This document shows positions 44,205 to 53,082 of a stretch of DNA of 64,000 bases, one piece after another (positions within the stretch are counted from its first letter, which is position 1; every line of letters starts with the position of its first letter). Source of the stretch: Geoanaerobacter sp964528055 (GTDB lineage Bacteria > Desulfobacterota > Desulfuromonadia > Geobacterales > DSM-12255). A model generated the notes under the pieces. It was not told the origin of the DNA, did not search any database, and was given only the letters and a program-made list of their open reading frames with translations. A program made the position numbers and the translations under genes. The stretch spans positions 1-64,000 of the forward strand of contig CAZGQM010000016.1 in the NCBI GenBank assembly GCA_964528055.1, given 5' to 3'.

Positions 44205-46688
44205 CTACGACGACGATGGGAGCATCCCTTTCTGCTGTTCCGGAAACGTCACTGATTTCCCTGTTTTCAAGTCATAGGCGGTGCGGGTTATTATCTCGTC
44301 CTTCATGGCATCGTTTAAGTCCTTGAAGTAGGCTGAGTAACCGGAAACCCTGACAAGGAGTTCAGGGTAGTTTTCAGGATGCGCCTTTGCGTCGATCAGC
44401 ATCTCGTACGACATGATGTTGAACTGGATATGCAGGCCGCCGGTACGGAAATAGGCCTCGATTGCCTGGCTGAACTTCTGCAGGTCATCTCTGCCTTTGA
44501 TTGCTGAATACTTCAGGTTGAATGCTTCCCCTCCCGGTATATGCAGTGAGTCAATCCCGCCCACTGCATTGAGGCAGGCGGCAAGATCTGCCGCAGCCTG
44601 CGACACCGGTGTGATTCCGCTTGCAAATATTCTGTTCGCCTTCCTTCCATTAGGGAGTGCGCCTGAGAGCTTTCCCTGGCCTGCGTGATTGGTCATGGTC
44701 CAGTAGGCGGGCCGGTATCTACCCCCACGGTAGTTAGTGTACTGCTGATAGGTCTCATAGAGGAACCGGAGCAGGTTGCGAGAGTTCTTTACCGCTGTCG
44801 GATCTTCGGAACCGTATTTGGGCGTGCGGTTTACAAGGTAGGCATGGAGTGCGGCGTCACCCTCAAAGTCTCGCTTCATAGCGGTGAGCAGATCAGGGAA
44901 GGTGCATTTCCGGTCTATGAAGACACCTTTTTCGATGGCGTTCAGGGAGTCAACCGTGTCGGCGAAACCGATATGAGTTGCGCCGGACGAGTTATAGCGC
45001 GCTCCGCCGAAAATAAGATCTTTCCCCTTTTCCATTGGCCCTTCAAAGAGTGCCGACAGAAGCGGTGTAGGGAGATATTCCTGGTGAGTTCTGCCCATCA
45101 TTTCGTTGAGTTTGACTGCTTCGTTGATCACCCAGCGAAGCTGTGTCTTGAAAGCCTCCCAAAACTCCTCGAAGCTTTTGAACGATTCGGCTGTCCCGGT
45201 GGCCGGCCCGATCTGTTCGTCGCCGGTTACTGGTCTCGTTCCGTTGTAAAGGGCAAGTTCAAGCGCAGAGACCAGGTTCAGCATTATGGAGCTGGAAGCG
45301 TCGTAGCTGCGTCCCGAGGCGGAAAGTTCTACGCAGCCTATGATGGCGTAATCCCTGGCGTCCCTTGTTGCGATCCCCTGGTTTTCCAGCGTCCTTATAG
45401 CTGCGATGTCGTTGTAAAAGGCAGGTACAGATTTTGTGTTTGCAATAACCTCTGCTACCCGGTCACGGTATTCCACACTGTTCTTTTCCAGGTGATATCG
45501 TGCATTGAGGCTTGGGTCGCGTGTTTTCAGCAGTTCTGTGACCCTGAGCATGATGTAGGTCAGGTCATTTACCGCATCCTCGCCATCTTCATTTATTCCG
45601 CCAACCGTAACCGCCGGGACGGTCCCTGCTCCGCCGAACAGCTCCTCACCCGTTTCCGGAACGAGATTCGTATTGTCGTTCAGTTTAAGCCAGAGACAGC
45701 CGACCAATTCCAAGGCTTCCTTCTGAGTCAGCGTGCCGTTGTCTGTATCTCTTCGGTACCATGGGAACAGAATCTGGTCGAGTCGACCGGGGCTAATTGC
45801 CATGTTGATGCTTTCGGCATGTATCGCAATCTGGAGTATCCAGAGGGCGTTTATGGCCTCCCTGAAGGTCCTTGCCGGCTTGGCAGGCACCTGCGCGCAG
45901 ATCGATGACAGTGCCTCAAGATTTTGCTTCCGATCAGGATCCTTTTCCTGCCCGGCTAATTCTGCGGCTTTGCTGCTCAGTCTTGCGGCATAGGCGATTA
46001 TCCCTTTGAGCGCAATCTGTGTCGCACGATAGAAGTCAAGCTGATGCAATTCATCCGGTGACAGTAAGGCTTTCCCCGCGAGTTTCGTTTCATGTAGTGA
46101 TGCTTCCGCAATAAGCCATTCCAGTCCATTTTCAAGGGCTACCTTGTAGCAGGGAACGGTATGTGAGATGGTGCCGGCCTTACTGGCGATAAAAAAGACG
46201 ATCCGTTCGAATAGCTTCATGCAGGGAGGATTTCCTTCCCTGGAGCGGGTTGCCTCAAGGATGTTCCGCTCCATCCAGTAGGGGAAAATATTGAAGTTCA
46301 GCTCATCCGCTTCTTCGCGGGAGATGATCTGCGGGTTTTTCTCCCGGCTACTCATGGTGTCAAGTTCTGGCCAGATGGTCAGTCCTGTAAGCTCGGGGTA
46401 GACCGGTGCTCCAAAAGGTTTGGATGAGGTCGTACCTGCCAGGAGATTGTCATCAAAGAAGAGTGGAAGCTTGTTGGACAGGAAATGGTTCACCGCCCGG
46501 CTATACCGAATCTCCATCGATTCATCGGGGCCAGCCATATCCCTGAGAAACGTTGTGATATGTTTTGCCCTTTCTATGCATACCTCCGCCTTTGCCGAGA
46601 AGCACTGCTTACGGAGACTCTCCAGCAGCGGCAGTGTGTCGAGGTTCTGATCCGCAATCCTGATATCTGTTAAGGTTAGGGTTCCCAT
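44205..46688 (-). CDS. Glycyl radical enzyme, pyruvate formate-lyase-like, substrate unknown
   Basis: An 827-residue glycyl radical enzyme. The catalytic thiyl Cys452 and Glu454 stand in IIGCVELSASGR. This GCVE arrangement is of the diol-dehydratase, choline-lyase and decarboxylase type, not the Cys-Cys of true pyruvate formate-lyase. The radical Gly783 is in RVSGYSAYF near the C terminus, as expected. After the GCVE loop the residues LSASGRSYDAS differ from the usual P-x2-x-G-K pattern, so the substrate may be unusual. It is the first gene of the run GRE, SCP2-like, activase. Confidence 0.9.
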   Translation of the reverse strand: MGTLTLTDIRIADQNLDTLPLLESLRKQCFSAKAEVCIERAKHITTFLRDMAGPDESMEIRYSRAVNHFLSNKLPLFFDDNLLAGTTSSKPFGAPVYPELTGLTIWPELDTMSSREKNPQIISREEADELNFNIFPYWMERNILEATRSREGNPPCMKLFERIVFFIASKAGTISHTVPCYKVALENGLEWLIAEASLHETKLAGKALLSPDELHQLDFYRATQIALKGIIAYAARLSSKAAELAGQEKDPDRKQNLEALSSICAQVPAKPARTFREAINALWILQIAIHAESINMAISPGRLDQILFPWYRRDTDNGTLTQKEALELVGCLWLKLNDNTNLVPETGEELFGGAGTVPAVTVGGINEDGEDAVNDLTYIMLRVTELLKTRDPSLNARYHLEKNSVEYRDRVAEVIANTKSVPAFYNDIAAIRTLENQGIATRDARDYAIIGCVELSASGRSYDASSSIMLNLVSALELALYNGTRPVTGDEQIGPATGTAESFKSFEEFWEAFKTQLRWVINEAVKLNEMMGRTHQEYLPTPLLSALFEGPMEKGKDLIFGGARYNSSGATHIGFADTVDSLNAIEKGVFIDRKCTFPDLLTAMKRDFEGDAALHAYLVNRTPKYGSEDPTAVKNSRNLLRFLYETYQQYTNYRGGRYRPAYWTMTNHAGQGKLSGALPNGRKANRIFASGITPVSQAAADLAACLNAVGGIDSLHIPGGEAFNLKYSAIKGRDDLQKFSQAIEAYFRTGGLHIQFNIMSYEMLIDAKAHPENYPELLVRVSGYSAYFKDLNDAMKDEIITRTAYDLKTGKSVTFPEQQKGMLPSSS

Positions 46689-46919
46689 ACATACTCCTCT
46701 TAACTATTTGATAGATATTGATTTACAAAGCTATTTCCTATGAGGCGGGTTAGGAAATACGAGTGTATAATTAATTAAAACAGCTGTTTGTGGTGCTGGC
46801 AATTCCTCTAATAGGGATATATTTATGGGCTGCATGGGGTAATTATCATGCAAGTGTTGAAACGGAAGAATGGGTTACTGCTAAAGTTGTAGTGAAGGAG
46901 TGCTGGGGTTGGATGAACA

Positions 46920-46944
46920 AATGCCGGCGCAGGTCGCCGGCATT
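46920..46944 (-). terminator. Terminator after the LuxR-type regulator gene
   Basis: A perfect 10-bp GC-rich stem (AATGCCGGCG/CGCCGGCATT) with a 5-base loop lies 28 bases past the LuxR gene on the minus strand, followed by TGTTC. The T run is weak. Confidence 0.65.
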
Positions 46945-46972
46945 CGAGATGCTGCCATAGGCTGATTCAGTG

Positions 46973-47584
46973 TCAGCTCAGCGGAGGGAGCCGGAATTTC
47001 ATGGCAAGAGGGACGAGTTGGGAACGATTGGTGACCTTCACCTTGCGAAAGATATGACTTATGTGGGCCTTCACCGTCTGTTCGCTTATCCGGAGTTTTT
47101 CGGCGATCTCTCTGTTTTTAAATCCTTGGGAGACCAGGATGATTACCTCCTGCTCCTTGCGGCTGATCTTGTCTATGTTTTTGGAGCGGGCAGCTGATTC
47201 GGCGTAGTTCAAAAGGGCTTTCAGCTTGGTGTTGTCGATCCATACCTGTCCTGCGTGGATTACCGAGAGGGCTTTAAGGAAGAGAGGGGTGTCGGTATCT
47301 GTTGCAATGATACCGTCCAGCTTATGTGAAAGCAGGATGCTGATTACCTCGTTTTCCTGGAGTCCGGTGTCGAAAAGTATGACTTTGGCTTCCGGCCAGC
47401 GGGTGAATATGGCTGGTTTTAGGGTGGCTGAGTCAACAAGTACGAGTTCGGGGTCGAATCCGTTTACCTGCGCTATGTCAAGAGCCACATCAGCGAGATA
47501 GCCGTCGGGTGAGTTGCTCAGGAGATCGGCCAGTGCATTGGCCAGTACGCGGTTGCTGATATTTACAAGGATGTTGGTAGCCAT
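46973..47584 (-). CDS. LuxR family response regulator with degenerate receiver
   Basis: A 203-residue two-domain regulator. The C-terminal LuxR helix-turn-helix is clear (SRKEQEVIILVSQGFKNREI and RISEQTVKAHISHIFRK). The N-terminal receiver-like domain keeps a possible phospho-site Asp51 (LVLVDS). It lacks the usual acidic pair near residues 8-10, where NIS stands instead. It is therefore probably phosphorylation-independent. It lies upstream of the glycyl radical enzyme gene on the same strand but is separated by a terminator and ~280 bases. Confidence 0.88.
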   Translation of the reverse strand: MATNILVNISNRVLANALADLLSNSPDGYLADVALDIAQVNGFDPELVLVDSATLKPAIFTRWPEAKVILFDTGLQENEVISILLSHKLDGIIATDTDTPLFLKALSVIHAGQVWIDNTKLKALLNYAESAARSKNIDKISRKEQEVIILVSQGFKNREIAEKLRISEQTVKAHISHIFRKVKVTNRSQLVPLAMKFRLPPLS

Positions 47585-47714
47585 GGGAGCGCCTTTAGGT
47601 AAATTATTACCGGATTATATAGTGCTTCAGCATATTGTCAACCGACATCAGGCTTGACCTTTGATTTTTGCCCGGTACAATCCCAAAAAACAGCTTACGG
47701 GGAGCTCTTGCGGC

Positions 47715-47996
47715 ATGCATATCTATGCAGCACAAATTTTTCTCTCACTCCCGAGCCGTTCCCTCAAAGGGAAACGTGGCATCGTTAGGAGCCTTCTGGC
47801 ACGTGCTCGCAACCGCTTTAACGTGTCTGCTGCAGAGGTGGACCGCCAGGACGATCCGGGCAGCGCTGTGTTGGGTTTTGTTACTGTCAGTTCAAGTCGT
47901 CAATATGCCCGCCAGCTCCTGGAAAAAGTGGAAGAGTGGATGGTGGAGGAGCGACCGGACGTAGAGGTGACGGCTGCAGATATTGAGGAGTATTGA
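47715..47996 (+). CDS. DUF503 family protein
   Basis: A 93-residue DUF503 protein (MHIYAAQIFLSLPSRSLKGK, then EVDRQDDPGSAVLGFVTVSS). The family is small and often sits near rbfA; its function is unknown. The ATG at 47715 with GGGGAG upstream was preferred to an earlier start. It is divergent from the LuxR-type gene. Confidence 0.9.
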   Translation: MHIYAAQIFLSLPSRSLKGKRGIVRSLLARARNRFNVSAAEVDRQDDPGSAVLGFVTVSSSRQYARQLLEKVEEWMVEERPDVEVTAADIEEY

Positions 47997-48071
47997 AGAA
48001 TGCGGATTGAAAATTATTGATAATGCTCTATACTTCATCCTCATAGTTGGTACAAAAGGAGGAAACTGGAC

Positions 48072-48473
48072 ATGGATATGATATCGGTCGCCGTTGTGGT
48101 CATGGCGGTGACATTGATAGTTCTGGCAGCCGCGATTGTGCCAGCCTTTATCGAGATCAGGAAGGCGGCTGTTGCCTCACGTGAGACGCTTCAGAGGATA
48201 GAGGCTGATCTGCGACCGGTCCTGAAGGAGCTGCACGAAGTTCTTGCAGACATAAAACTGATCGCTCATGAGACAGCCGACAAAAGGGAAGATGTTTCCA
48301 CATTCATGGAGGCCCTAGGGGACACAGGGCGTGGCCTTCGCTCCATTAACGGGGTGGTCGGCTCTGTTGCAGGTCTTTTGGCAAATTCATCGATCTGGTT
48401 GACAGGTGCTAAGGTTGCGGGGAAATACGTAATGGAAAAATTTATCCGAAAAGGGGGAACAGATCATGGCTAA
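48072..48473 (+). CDS. DUF948 membrane protein
   Basis: A 133-residue DUF948 protein with one N-terminal membrane helix (VVVMAVTLIVLAAAIVPAFI), then a charged coil (IRKAAVASRETLQRIEADLR) and a second weak hydrophobic part (INGVVGSVAGLLANSS). It overlaps the next gene by eight bases. DUF948 and YtxH genes often occur together as small stress-related envelope proteins. Confidence 0.85.
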   Translation: MDMISVAVVVMAVTLIVLAAAIVPAFIEIRKAAVASRETLQRIEADLRPVLKELHEVLADIKLIAHETADKREDVSTFMEALGDTGRGLRSINGVVGSVAGLLANSSIWLTGAKVAGKYVMEKFIRKGGTDHG

Positions 48474-48780
48474 CAATAACAGCGGGTTATGCGCGGGAAC
48501 CGTATTTCTGTCGTTCCTGGCGGGAGCGGCTGTTGGTGCTGGTGTAGCACTTCTAGTTGCGCCAAAGACAGGCAAGGAGATCAGAGATAAGATTACTGAT
48601 ATCACCGAGGATGCGGTTGATAAGATCAAGGAGTACGTGAGCGAGGCCCAGGACAAGCTACGGACCACCCTTGAGGATGGCAAGGAGGTTCTCAAGGAGA
48701 AGAAAACGATCCTCTCCACGGCCATAGAGGCCGGCAAAGAGGCCATGGATCGCGAGAAAGAAAAATACCGGGGAGCGTGA
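48466..48780 (+). CDS. YtxH family protein
   Basis: A 104-residue YtxH-like protein: an N-terminal Gly/Ala helix (FLAGAAVGAGVALLVAPKTG), then a long charged coiled coil (EDAVDKIKEYVSEAQDKLR). It overlaps the DUF948 gene and is followed by a strong terminator. Membrane-associated; role unknown. Confidence 0.88.
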   Translation: MANNNSGLCAGTVFLSFLAGAAVGAGVALLVAPKTGKEIRDKITDITEDAVDKIKEYVSEAQDKLRTTLEDGKEVLKEKKTILSTAIEAGKEAMDREKEKYRGA

Positions 48781-48801
48781 AGTCGCCTCGATCTGCCTCA
48801 G

Positions 48802-48830
48802 GGGCGCACCGTTAGTGCGCCCTTTTTTTT
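48802..48830 (+). terminator. Intrinsic terminator after ytxH
   Basis: GGGCGCAC and GTGCGCCC form an 8-bp stem with a CGTTA-type loop and eight T's. Confidence 0.95.
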
Positions 48831-48854
48831 AGTTCGGGTTACAATGGTTCAGTC

Positions 48855-50168
48855 ATGATGCTGAAGGGTGCGAAAGTATATGTCGATACCCTGCTTGACC
48901 GCGATCCGGCTGAGTATGGGGGCATTCGGCGCCTGATGTTGAAAGGTGCGCAGCTTCTTGTCGTGTCGGGGAAGGATTTTATCGCCGACCGTTGTCTGCT
49001 TCAGTCCGCAGCACTCAGTTTTACCACAATCCTGTCGCTGGTGCCGTTTCTTGCGCTTGCCTTTGCCATTCTCAAGGGTTTTGGCGTGCAGAACAGGCTT
49101 GAACCGCTTCTCATCCAGCAGGTGACTGCCGGATCTGAGAAGGCGGTAGCCAACATTATCCAGTACATCAACAATACCAATATGACGTCTCTCGGGACTG
49201 CGGGCCTGGTATCGCTTGTCATAACGGTTGTCTCCCTATTCGAGTCCACCGAAGAGGCATTCAACGGTATTTGGGGGGTTACGGAGACTCGATCCGTCTA
49301 CCGCAAATTTACCGACTATCTGAGCGTAGCCCTGGTGGCCCCCATATTGATGCTTTCCGCAACCAGCATTACCACAAGTCTGCAGAGCCAGGAAGTTGTT
49401 CGCTGGGCAGTCGCCAAGCCATACATCGGAGAGCTGCTCCTTCGCGGGTTTCGCATCGCACCCTATCTGAGCATCTGGCTGGCGTTGATATTCTTTTATC
49501 TGTTTATCCCAAACACCAAGGTCCGTTTTCGTTCGGCACTAGTTGGCGGGATCCTGGCAGGAACCATTTGGCAGTTTGCGCAGTGGGGCTACATCCACTT
49601 CCAGTTGGGAGTGACCCGTTACAACGCCATATATGGCACCCTTGCCCTGCTTCCAATTATCATGATCTGGATCTACACCAGCTGGGCGATCATTCTCTTC
49701 GGCGGTGAAGTGGTCTGGGCCCACCAGACTCTTCGAAGTTGCCGCCGCGGGCTTCGACTTACGCCAAACCACGCCTTGTACGAATATCTGACCCTCTCGG
49801 TTTTCAGGTTGATCGCTATTCGGCATGTAAATGGGCAACCCCCGCAGAGTGTAGAATCAATGGCCGAGGAGCTGGATATGCCTACGCGGACGCTGCAGGA
49901 TCTCATATCATTTTTCGTGGCGAGAGGATTCCTGGCAGAGGGTGTCGGTGATCCGATTACCTGTCTGCCTGCAAAAGAGATCGCTACGCTCTCGGTGAGC
50001 GATCTTCTTTCGGCATTGAGGGAGTATGGTGGCAGTGGTTTTTCTTCTGCGGAAAAGATAGGTACGGAAGCTGTTGACCACCTGCTGCAGCGTCTGGAAG
50101 AGGCCCGTGGGGAGTCGCTTGGGGGGGTGACCGTCAGAGACCTTGCGAATCTTGCGTCCCGCCATTGA
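48855..50168 (+). CDS. YihY/BrkB family membrane protein
   Basis: A 437-residue protein of the YihY (virulence factor BrkB, formerly RNase BN) family. About six helices fill residues 45-300, starting with the family's LQSAALSFTTILSLVPFLA and containing FIPNTKVRFRSALVGGI. The C-terminal ~130 residues are a soluble winged-helix-like domain (ESMAEELDMPTRTLQDLISF), a known extension in this family. Substrate unknown. Confidence 0.9.
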   Translation: MMLKGAKVYVDTLLDRDPAEYGGIRRLMLKGAQLLVVSGKDFIADRCLLQSAALSFTTILSLVPFLALAFAILKGFGVQNRLEPLLIQQVTAGSEKAVANIIQYINNTNMTSLGTAGLVSLVITVVSLFESTEEAFNGIWGVTETRSVYRKFTDYLSVALVAPILMLSATSITTSLQSQEVVRWAVAKPYIGELLLRGFRIAPYLSIWLALIFFYLFIPNTKVRFRSALVGGILAGTIWQFAQWGYIHFQLGVTRYNAIYGTLALLPIIMIWIYTSWAIILFGGEVVWAHQTLRSCRRGLRLTPNHALYEYLTLSVFRLIAIRHVNGQPPQSVESMAEELDMPTRTLQDLISFFVARGFLAEGVGDPITCLPAKEIATLSVSDLLSALREYGGSGFSSAEKIGTEAVDHLLQRLEEARGESLGGVTVRDLANLASRH

Positions 50169-50313
50169 CAATGGCCGCGAGTTTGCGTATAGTGCCAACC
50201 CTTGACGCACACGGTTTCTCTCCCCCCTTACTGCTCGAAAGCGAATTTGAACCCCCAGGCCTATGCTGGACATCAAGCACATAACATCGAAAAAAAGCGG
50301 AGGAGTGAAACGG

Positions 50314-51600
50314 ATGGTCATTTGGCCTCGCCAGCCATCCCGCAACAGCTTCAAGCGGATAGCGCCTGAGCCGCCCGAGCGACGACGTCGGCTCAAGCTG
50401 CTGCTCCCGATTATTGCCTGCCTGTTGGCCTCATACCCACTTTTTCATCTGCTTGTAAAAGCAAAAAACTCGCTAACCAGAGACAAGCGTAGCCTCGTCC
50501 AGCTTCCCGTCCGTCTTGACTTCAGTCAATCCTTCACTATGGCCAATGAGTCTCTGCCTTTGGCTGGTTTTGACGGAAGCCGCTTCCTTGCCCAGCGTCC
50601 TGGGGGGACAACCATCGTATATGCCATAAATAACGAACTGCAGGAGCGGGTTCTGAAAGTGATGAAGGAGTACAGGGTCCCTTACGGGGTCTTTGTTGCA
50701 GTTGAGCCTAAAACAGGTAAAATCCTGGCAATGGCCTCCCATTCCGAGGTGGATCAGGCATGGGAGGCGCGTGCTGTCTATAATCTCTACCCGATGGCAT
50801 CTCTTTTCAAGATTGTGACGGCTGCTGCTGCTTTGGAGGAGCGAAAAGTGACGCCGCAGACCGTTATACCTTTTCGAGGTCGCCTTACCTCCGAAAATCC
50901 ACGTTACTGGGCTATCGGATCGCGGCGCGGCAATCAGGAGATGGATCTCACAACTGCTATGGGCAAATCGGTAAATCCTGTATTTGGACGACTTGCCGGG
51001 GACGTGGTGGGCAAGGCCGGTATTGTTGCAGGTATGGAGCGCTTCGGATTCAATCAGTCTCTTTTTCCGGGTACGCCGATAACCCCCAGCAGTGGAGTAA
51101 CACCTCTGGACGACGATGCGTTAAAGCTAATGGGGGCGGGTCTCTGCAAAGAGGTTAAGGTGTCACCTCTCTATGCTGCACTGATGATGGCTGCTGTTGC
51201 CAACAGCGGGGTGATGCTTCACCCTCAGCTGGCGAGTGAGATCCGCGGGAATCAGGGGAAACTTCTCTATTCGGCCGATACACAGCCCGTGCGCAAGCTT
51301 ATGACCCCTGAGACCGCAGAGCAGCTGGCAAAGATGATGTCAACCACGGTCAGCCAGGGGACCTCGCGCAAGGTATTCCGTGACAAACGTGGGCGGCCTA
51401 AACTTGCATCGGTTGATATTGCCGCCAAGACAGGCTCCATCAATGGAACCGATCCTGTGGGCTATTACAGCTGGTTTACCGCCTATGCCCCCATCAACGA
51501 TCCGCAGATCGCACTGGTTGCACTCGTTATCAACGGACAGAAGTGGCGGATCAAGGCTTCTCTTCTTGGTGAACAGGCATTGGAGGAGTTTTTTCAGTAA
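50314..51600 (+). CDS. Penicillin-binding protein transpeptidase
   Basis: A 428-residue transpeptidase. After a basic tail and one membrane helix (LLLPIIACLLASYPLFHLL), the transpeptidase fold shows the active-site serine motif SLFK (MASLFKIVTAA), SVN in GKSVNPVFG, and KTG (AAKTGSING). Unlike classical class B PBPs it has only a short region before the catalytic domain. The ATG at 50314 was chosen because GGAGGAG stands before it. It probably crosslinks peptidoglycan or is a specialised variant. Confidence 0.88.
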   Translation: MVIWPRQPSRNSFKRIAPEPPERRRRLKLLLPIIACLLASYPLFHLLVKAKNSLTRDKRSLVQLPVRLDFSQSFTMANESLPLAGFDGSRFLAQRPGGTTIVYAINNELQERVLKVMKEYRVPYGVFVAVEPKTGKILAMASHSEVDQAWEARAVYNLYPMASLFKIVTAAAALEERKVTPQTVIPFRGRLTSENPRYWAIGSRRGNQEMDLTTAMGKSVNPVFGRLAGDVVGKAGIVAGMERFGFNQSLFPGTPITPSSGVTPLDDDALKLMGAGLCKEVKVSPLYAALMMAAVANSGVMLHPQLASEIRGNQGKLLYSADTQPVRKLMTPETAEQLAKMMSTTVSQGTSRKVFRDKRGRPKLASVDIAAKTGSINGTDPVGYYSWFTAYAPINDPQIALVALVINGQKWRIKASLLGEQALEEFFQ

Positions 51601-51612
51601 GGTGGGGGGAGA

Positions 51613-51852
51613 ATGGAGTGTCTGCGTTGTGGCACCTGTTGCGTGGCACCTGATATATCAGCACTCAAAAAGCCTCTGGGAGTCAGATGCAGGCATTTAT
51701 TGCCGGAAGGAGCCTGCGCGGTATATGAAGAACGACCATCTGTCTGTCGCAGCTACCGACCTGATGATATCTGCATCGGGATTGCTGCACCGACCCTTGA
51801 AGAGCGTGTGGCGAATTACCTGAATTTTTTCGGGCTTACTGAAGAAATGTAA
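51613..51852 (+). CDS. YkgJ family cysteine cluster protein
   Basis: A 79-residue protein starting MECLRCGTCCVAPDIS with the CxxCxxxCC-type motif of the YkgJ family (putative zinc or iron-sulfur binding). It adds RCRHLLPEGACAVYEERPSVCR. It lies 12 bases after the PBP stop. The 79-residue length is normal for the short form; function unknown. Confidence 0.85.
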   Translation: MECLRCGTCCVAPDISALKKPLGVRCRHLLPEGACAVYEERPSVCRSYRPDDICIGIAAPTLEERVANYLNFFGLTEEM

Positions 51853-51862
51853 TGCCTACATG

Positions 51863-52585
51863 TCACTCGAAGCTTTTGAGGGTGATCGTGCCGTTTTCCA
51901 GCTCTCCATAGGCGAGACGGGTTGCCCAGTCGCCAAGGGAAACCATAAGTTTTTCAGGATAGTCGGGAGCTGGTTCGCAGAACGGCAGATGGAAATGGCC
52001 GGCAACTACCAGGTCGCAACCTGCAGCGAAGTGCGGGGTTGCATAGGCGCGGAGCAGTCCTTGGCAGACAGGATTTCCCCGCTTGGCGTGGAGATTTTCT
52101 CTCCCCTTTCTCCCCATCCGTTCGGCTATGGCGCTGGCGACCCATGGTGGTACGACATGGGTAAGCCACTTGGTGATTCGTGAGTGAAAAATTGCCCTTA
52201 GTAGCCGGTACGGAAGATCGGAAGGGTTGAGTTGGTCTCCATGGCATAGGTGAATCCGTTTTCCGGAATGCTCAATGGTTGCAGCGCCTTGGTGGACCCG
52301 GGCATGCAGGGTTTCGGTGAAAAAGGGACCCATGTGAAAATCGTGGTTCCCCTCGAAATAGACGATGGCGGTGCCGCTCTCGTGAAGCCGGCGGAGAGCC
52401 TCCAGCACAGGTTCGTAGTGGGTAAAGGGGTTTTGCCTGTAGCCGATCCAGAACTCAAAGAAGTCTCCCAGGATGAAGAGGGTTCCGGTGTTACCTTGAA
52501 GTTCAGACAGGAAGCGTAGCATGGCTCGGTAGCTGTCATCTCCCTCATGCTGGAGGTGCGCATCCGCGATGAATATTGTTCGCAT
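51863..52585 (-). CDS. lpxH: UDP-2,3-diacylglucosamine diphosphatase LpxH
   Basis: LpxH hydrolyses UDP-2,3-diacylglucosamine to lipid X in lipid A synthesis. The calcineurin-like metallophosphoesterase motifs are complete: ADAHL, LGDFFEFW, GNHD, CHGDQ and GHFHLP. The 240-residue length is standard. It is convergent with the YkgJ gene with only a ten-base gap. Confidence 0.93.
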   Translation of the reverse strand: MRTIFIADAHLQHEGDDSYRAMLRFLSELQGNTGTLFILGDFFEFWIGYRQNPFTHYEPVLEALRRLHESGTAIVYFEGNHDFHMGPFFTETLHARVHQGAATIEHSGKRIHLCHGDQLNPSDLPYRLLRAIFHSRITKWLTHVVPPWVASAIAERMGRKGRENLHAKRGNPVCQGLLRAYATPHFAAGCDLVVAGHFHLPFCEPAPDYPEKLMVSLGDWATRLAYGELENGTITLKSFE

Positions 52586-52653
52586 TGGCAGACTATAACG
52601 GAAATACGCCGACAGGTAAAGTGCGGCTGACGGAGTGACGGAATTTGGGTGTG

Positions 52654-53082
52654 ATGAGGGATGTGGACATAGTCTGGGATGAACTCCTGGATGCCTTTGA
52701 AAACGATGATCCTGAGCTGATTTACCTGCTGGACAGGCTTACCGGAGAGATATATCTCGTTCCTGCCGACTATGACAACGATGAGTTCTGGCAGGAGTTG
52801 TCGTCCGGCAACGATCAATACCTGCCAATCCCGGGTTTCGACTACGAACAGGAGCGGCTGCTGATTCATGAGTTTATTCAAAAGGTTGAGAATAAGCACC
52901 TGAAAGGGATGCTCAACCGCGCATATTCCGGCAAGCTTCCGTATGGGAAGGTGGAGGAGATACTCTCCTTCTATCCCGACGAGCAGGAGCGGTTGGATGA
53001 ACTGCGTGAATCGCAGCTTACTGCACGGGTCAGCCATTGGCTAGAGGAGCACGATCTCTTTTCTCCATTGGACGTGATATGA
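52654..53082 (+). CDS. UPF0158 family protein
   Basis: A 142-residue protein of the UPF0158 family with the hallmark DVDIVWDELLDAFEN and a strand-rich middle (YLLDRLTGEIYLVPADYDN). Its end overlaps the next gene (ATGA). The ATG at 52654 was taken as the start; an upstream TTG at 52645 is also in frame. Function unknown. Confidence 0.82.
   Translation: MRDVDIVWDELLDAFENDDPELIYLLDRLTGEIYLVPADYDNDEFWQELSSGNDQYLPIPGFDYEQERLLIHEFIQKVENKHLKGMLNRAYSGKLPYGKVEEILSFYPDEQERLDELRESQLTARVSHWLEEHDLFSPLDVI

Noticed and set aside
44685..45908. 407-codon open frame antisense to the glycyl radical enzyme gene
   Set aside because: The minus-strand gene has all active-site motifs in frame. The antisense frame has no domain, no ribosome site and a Cys/Arg-rich composition typical of a shadow.
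52198..53037. 279-codon open frame opposite UPF0158 and lpxH
   Set aside because: It spans the gap between two well supported genes and overlaps both; no domain was found.
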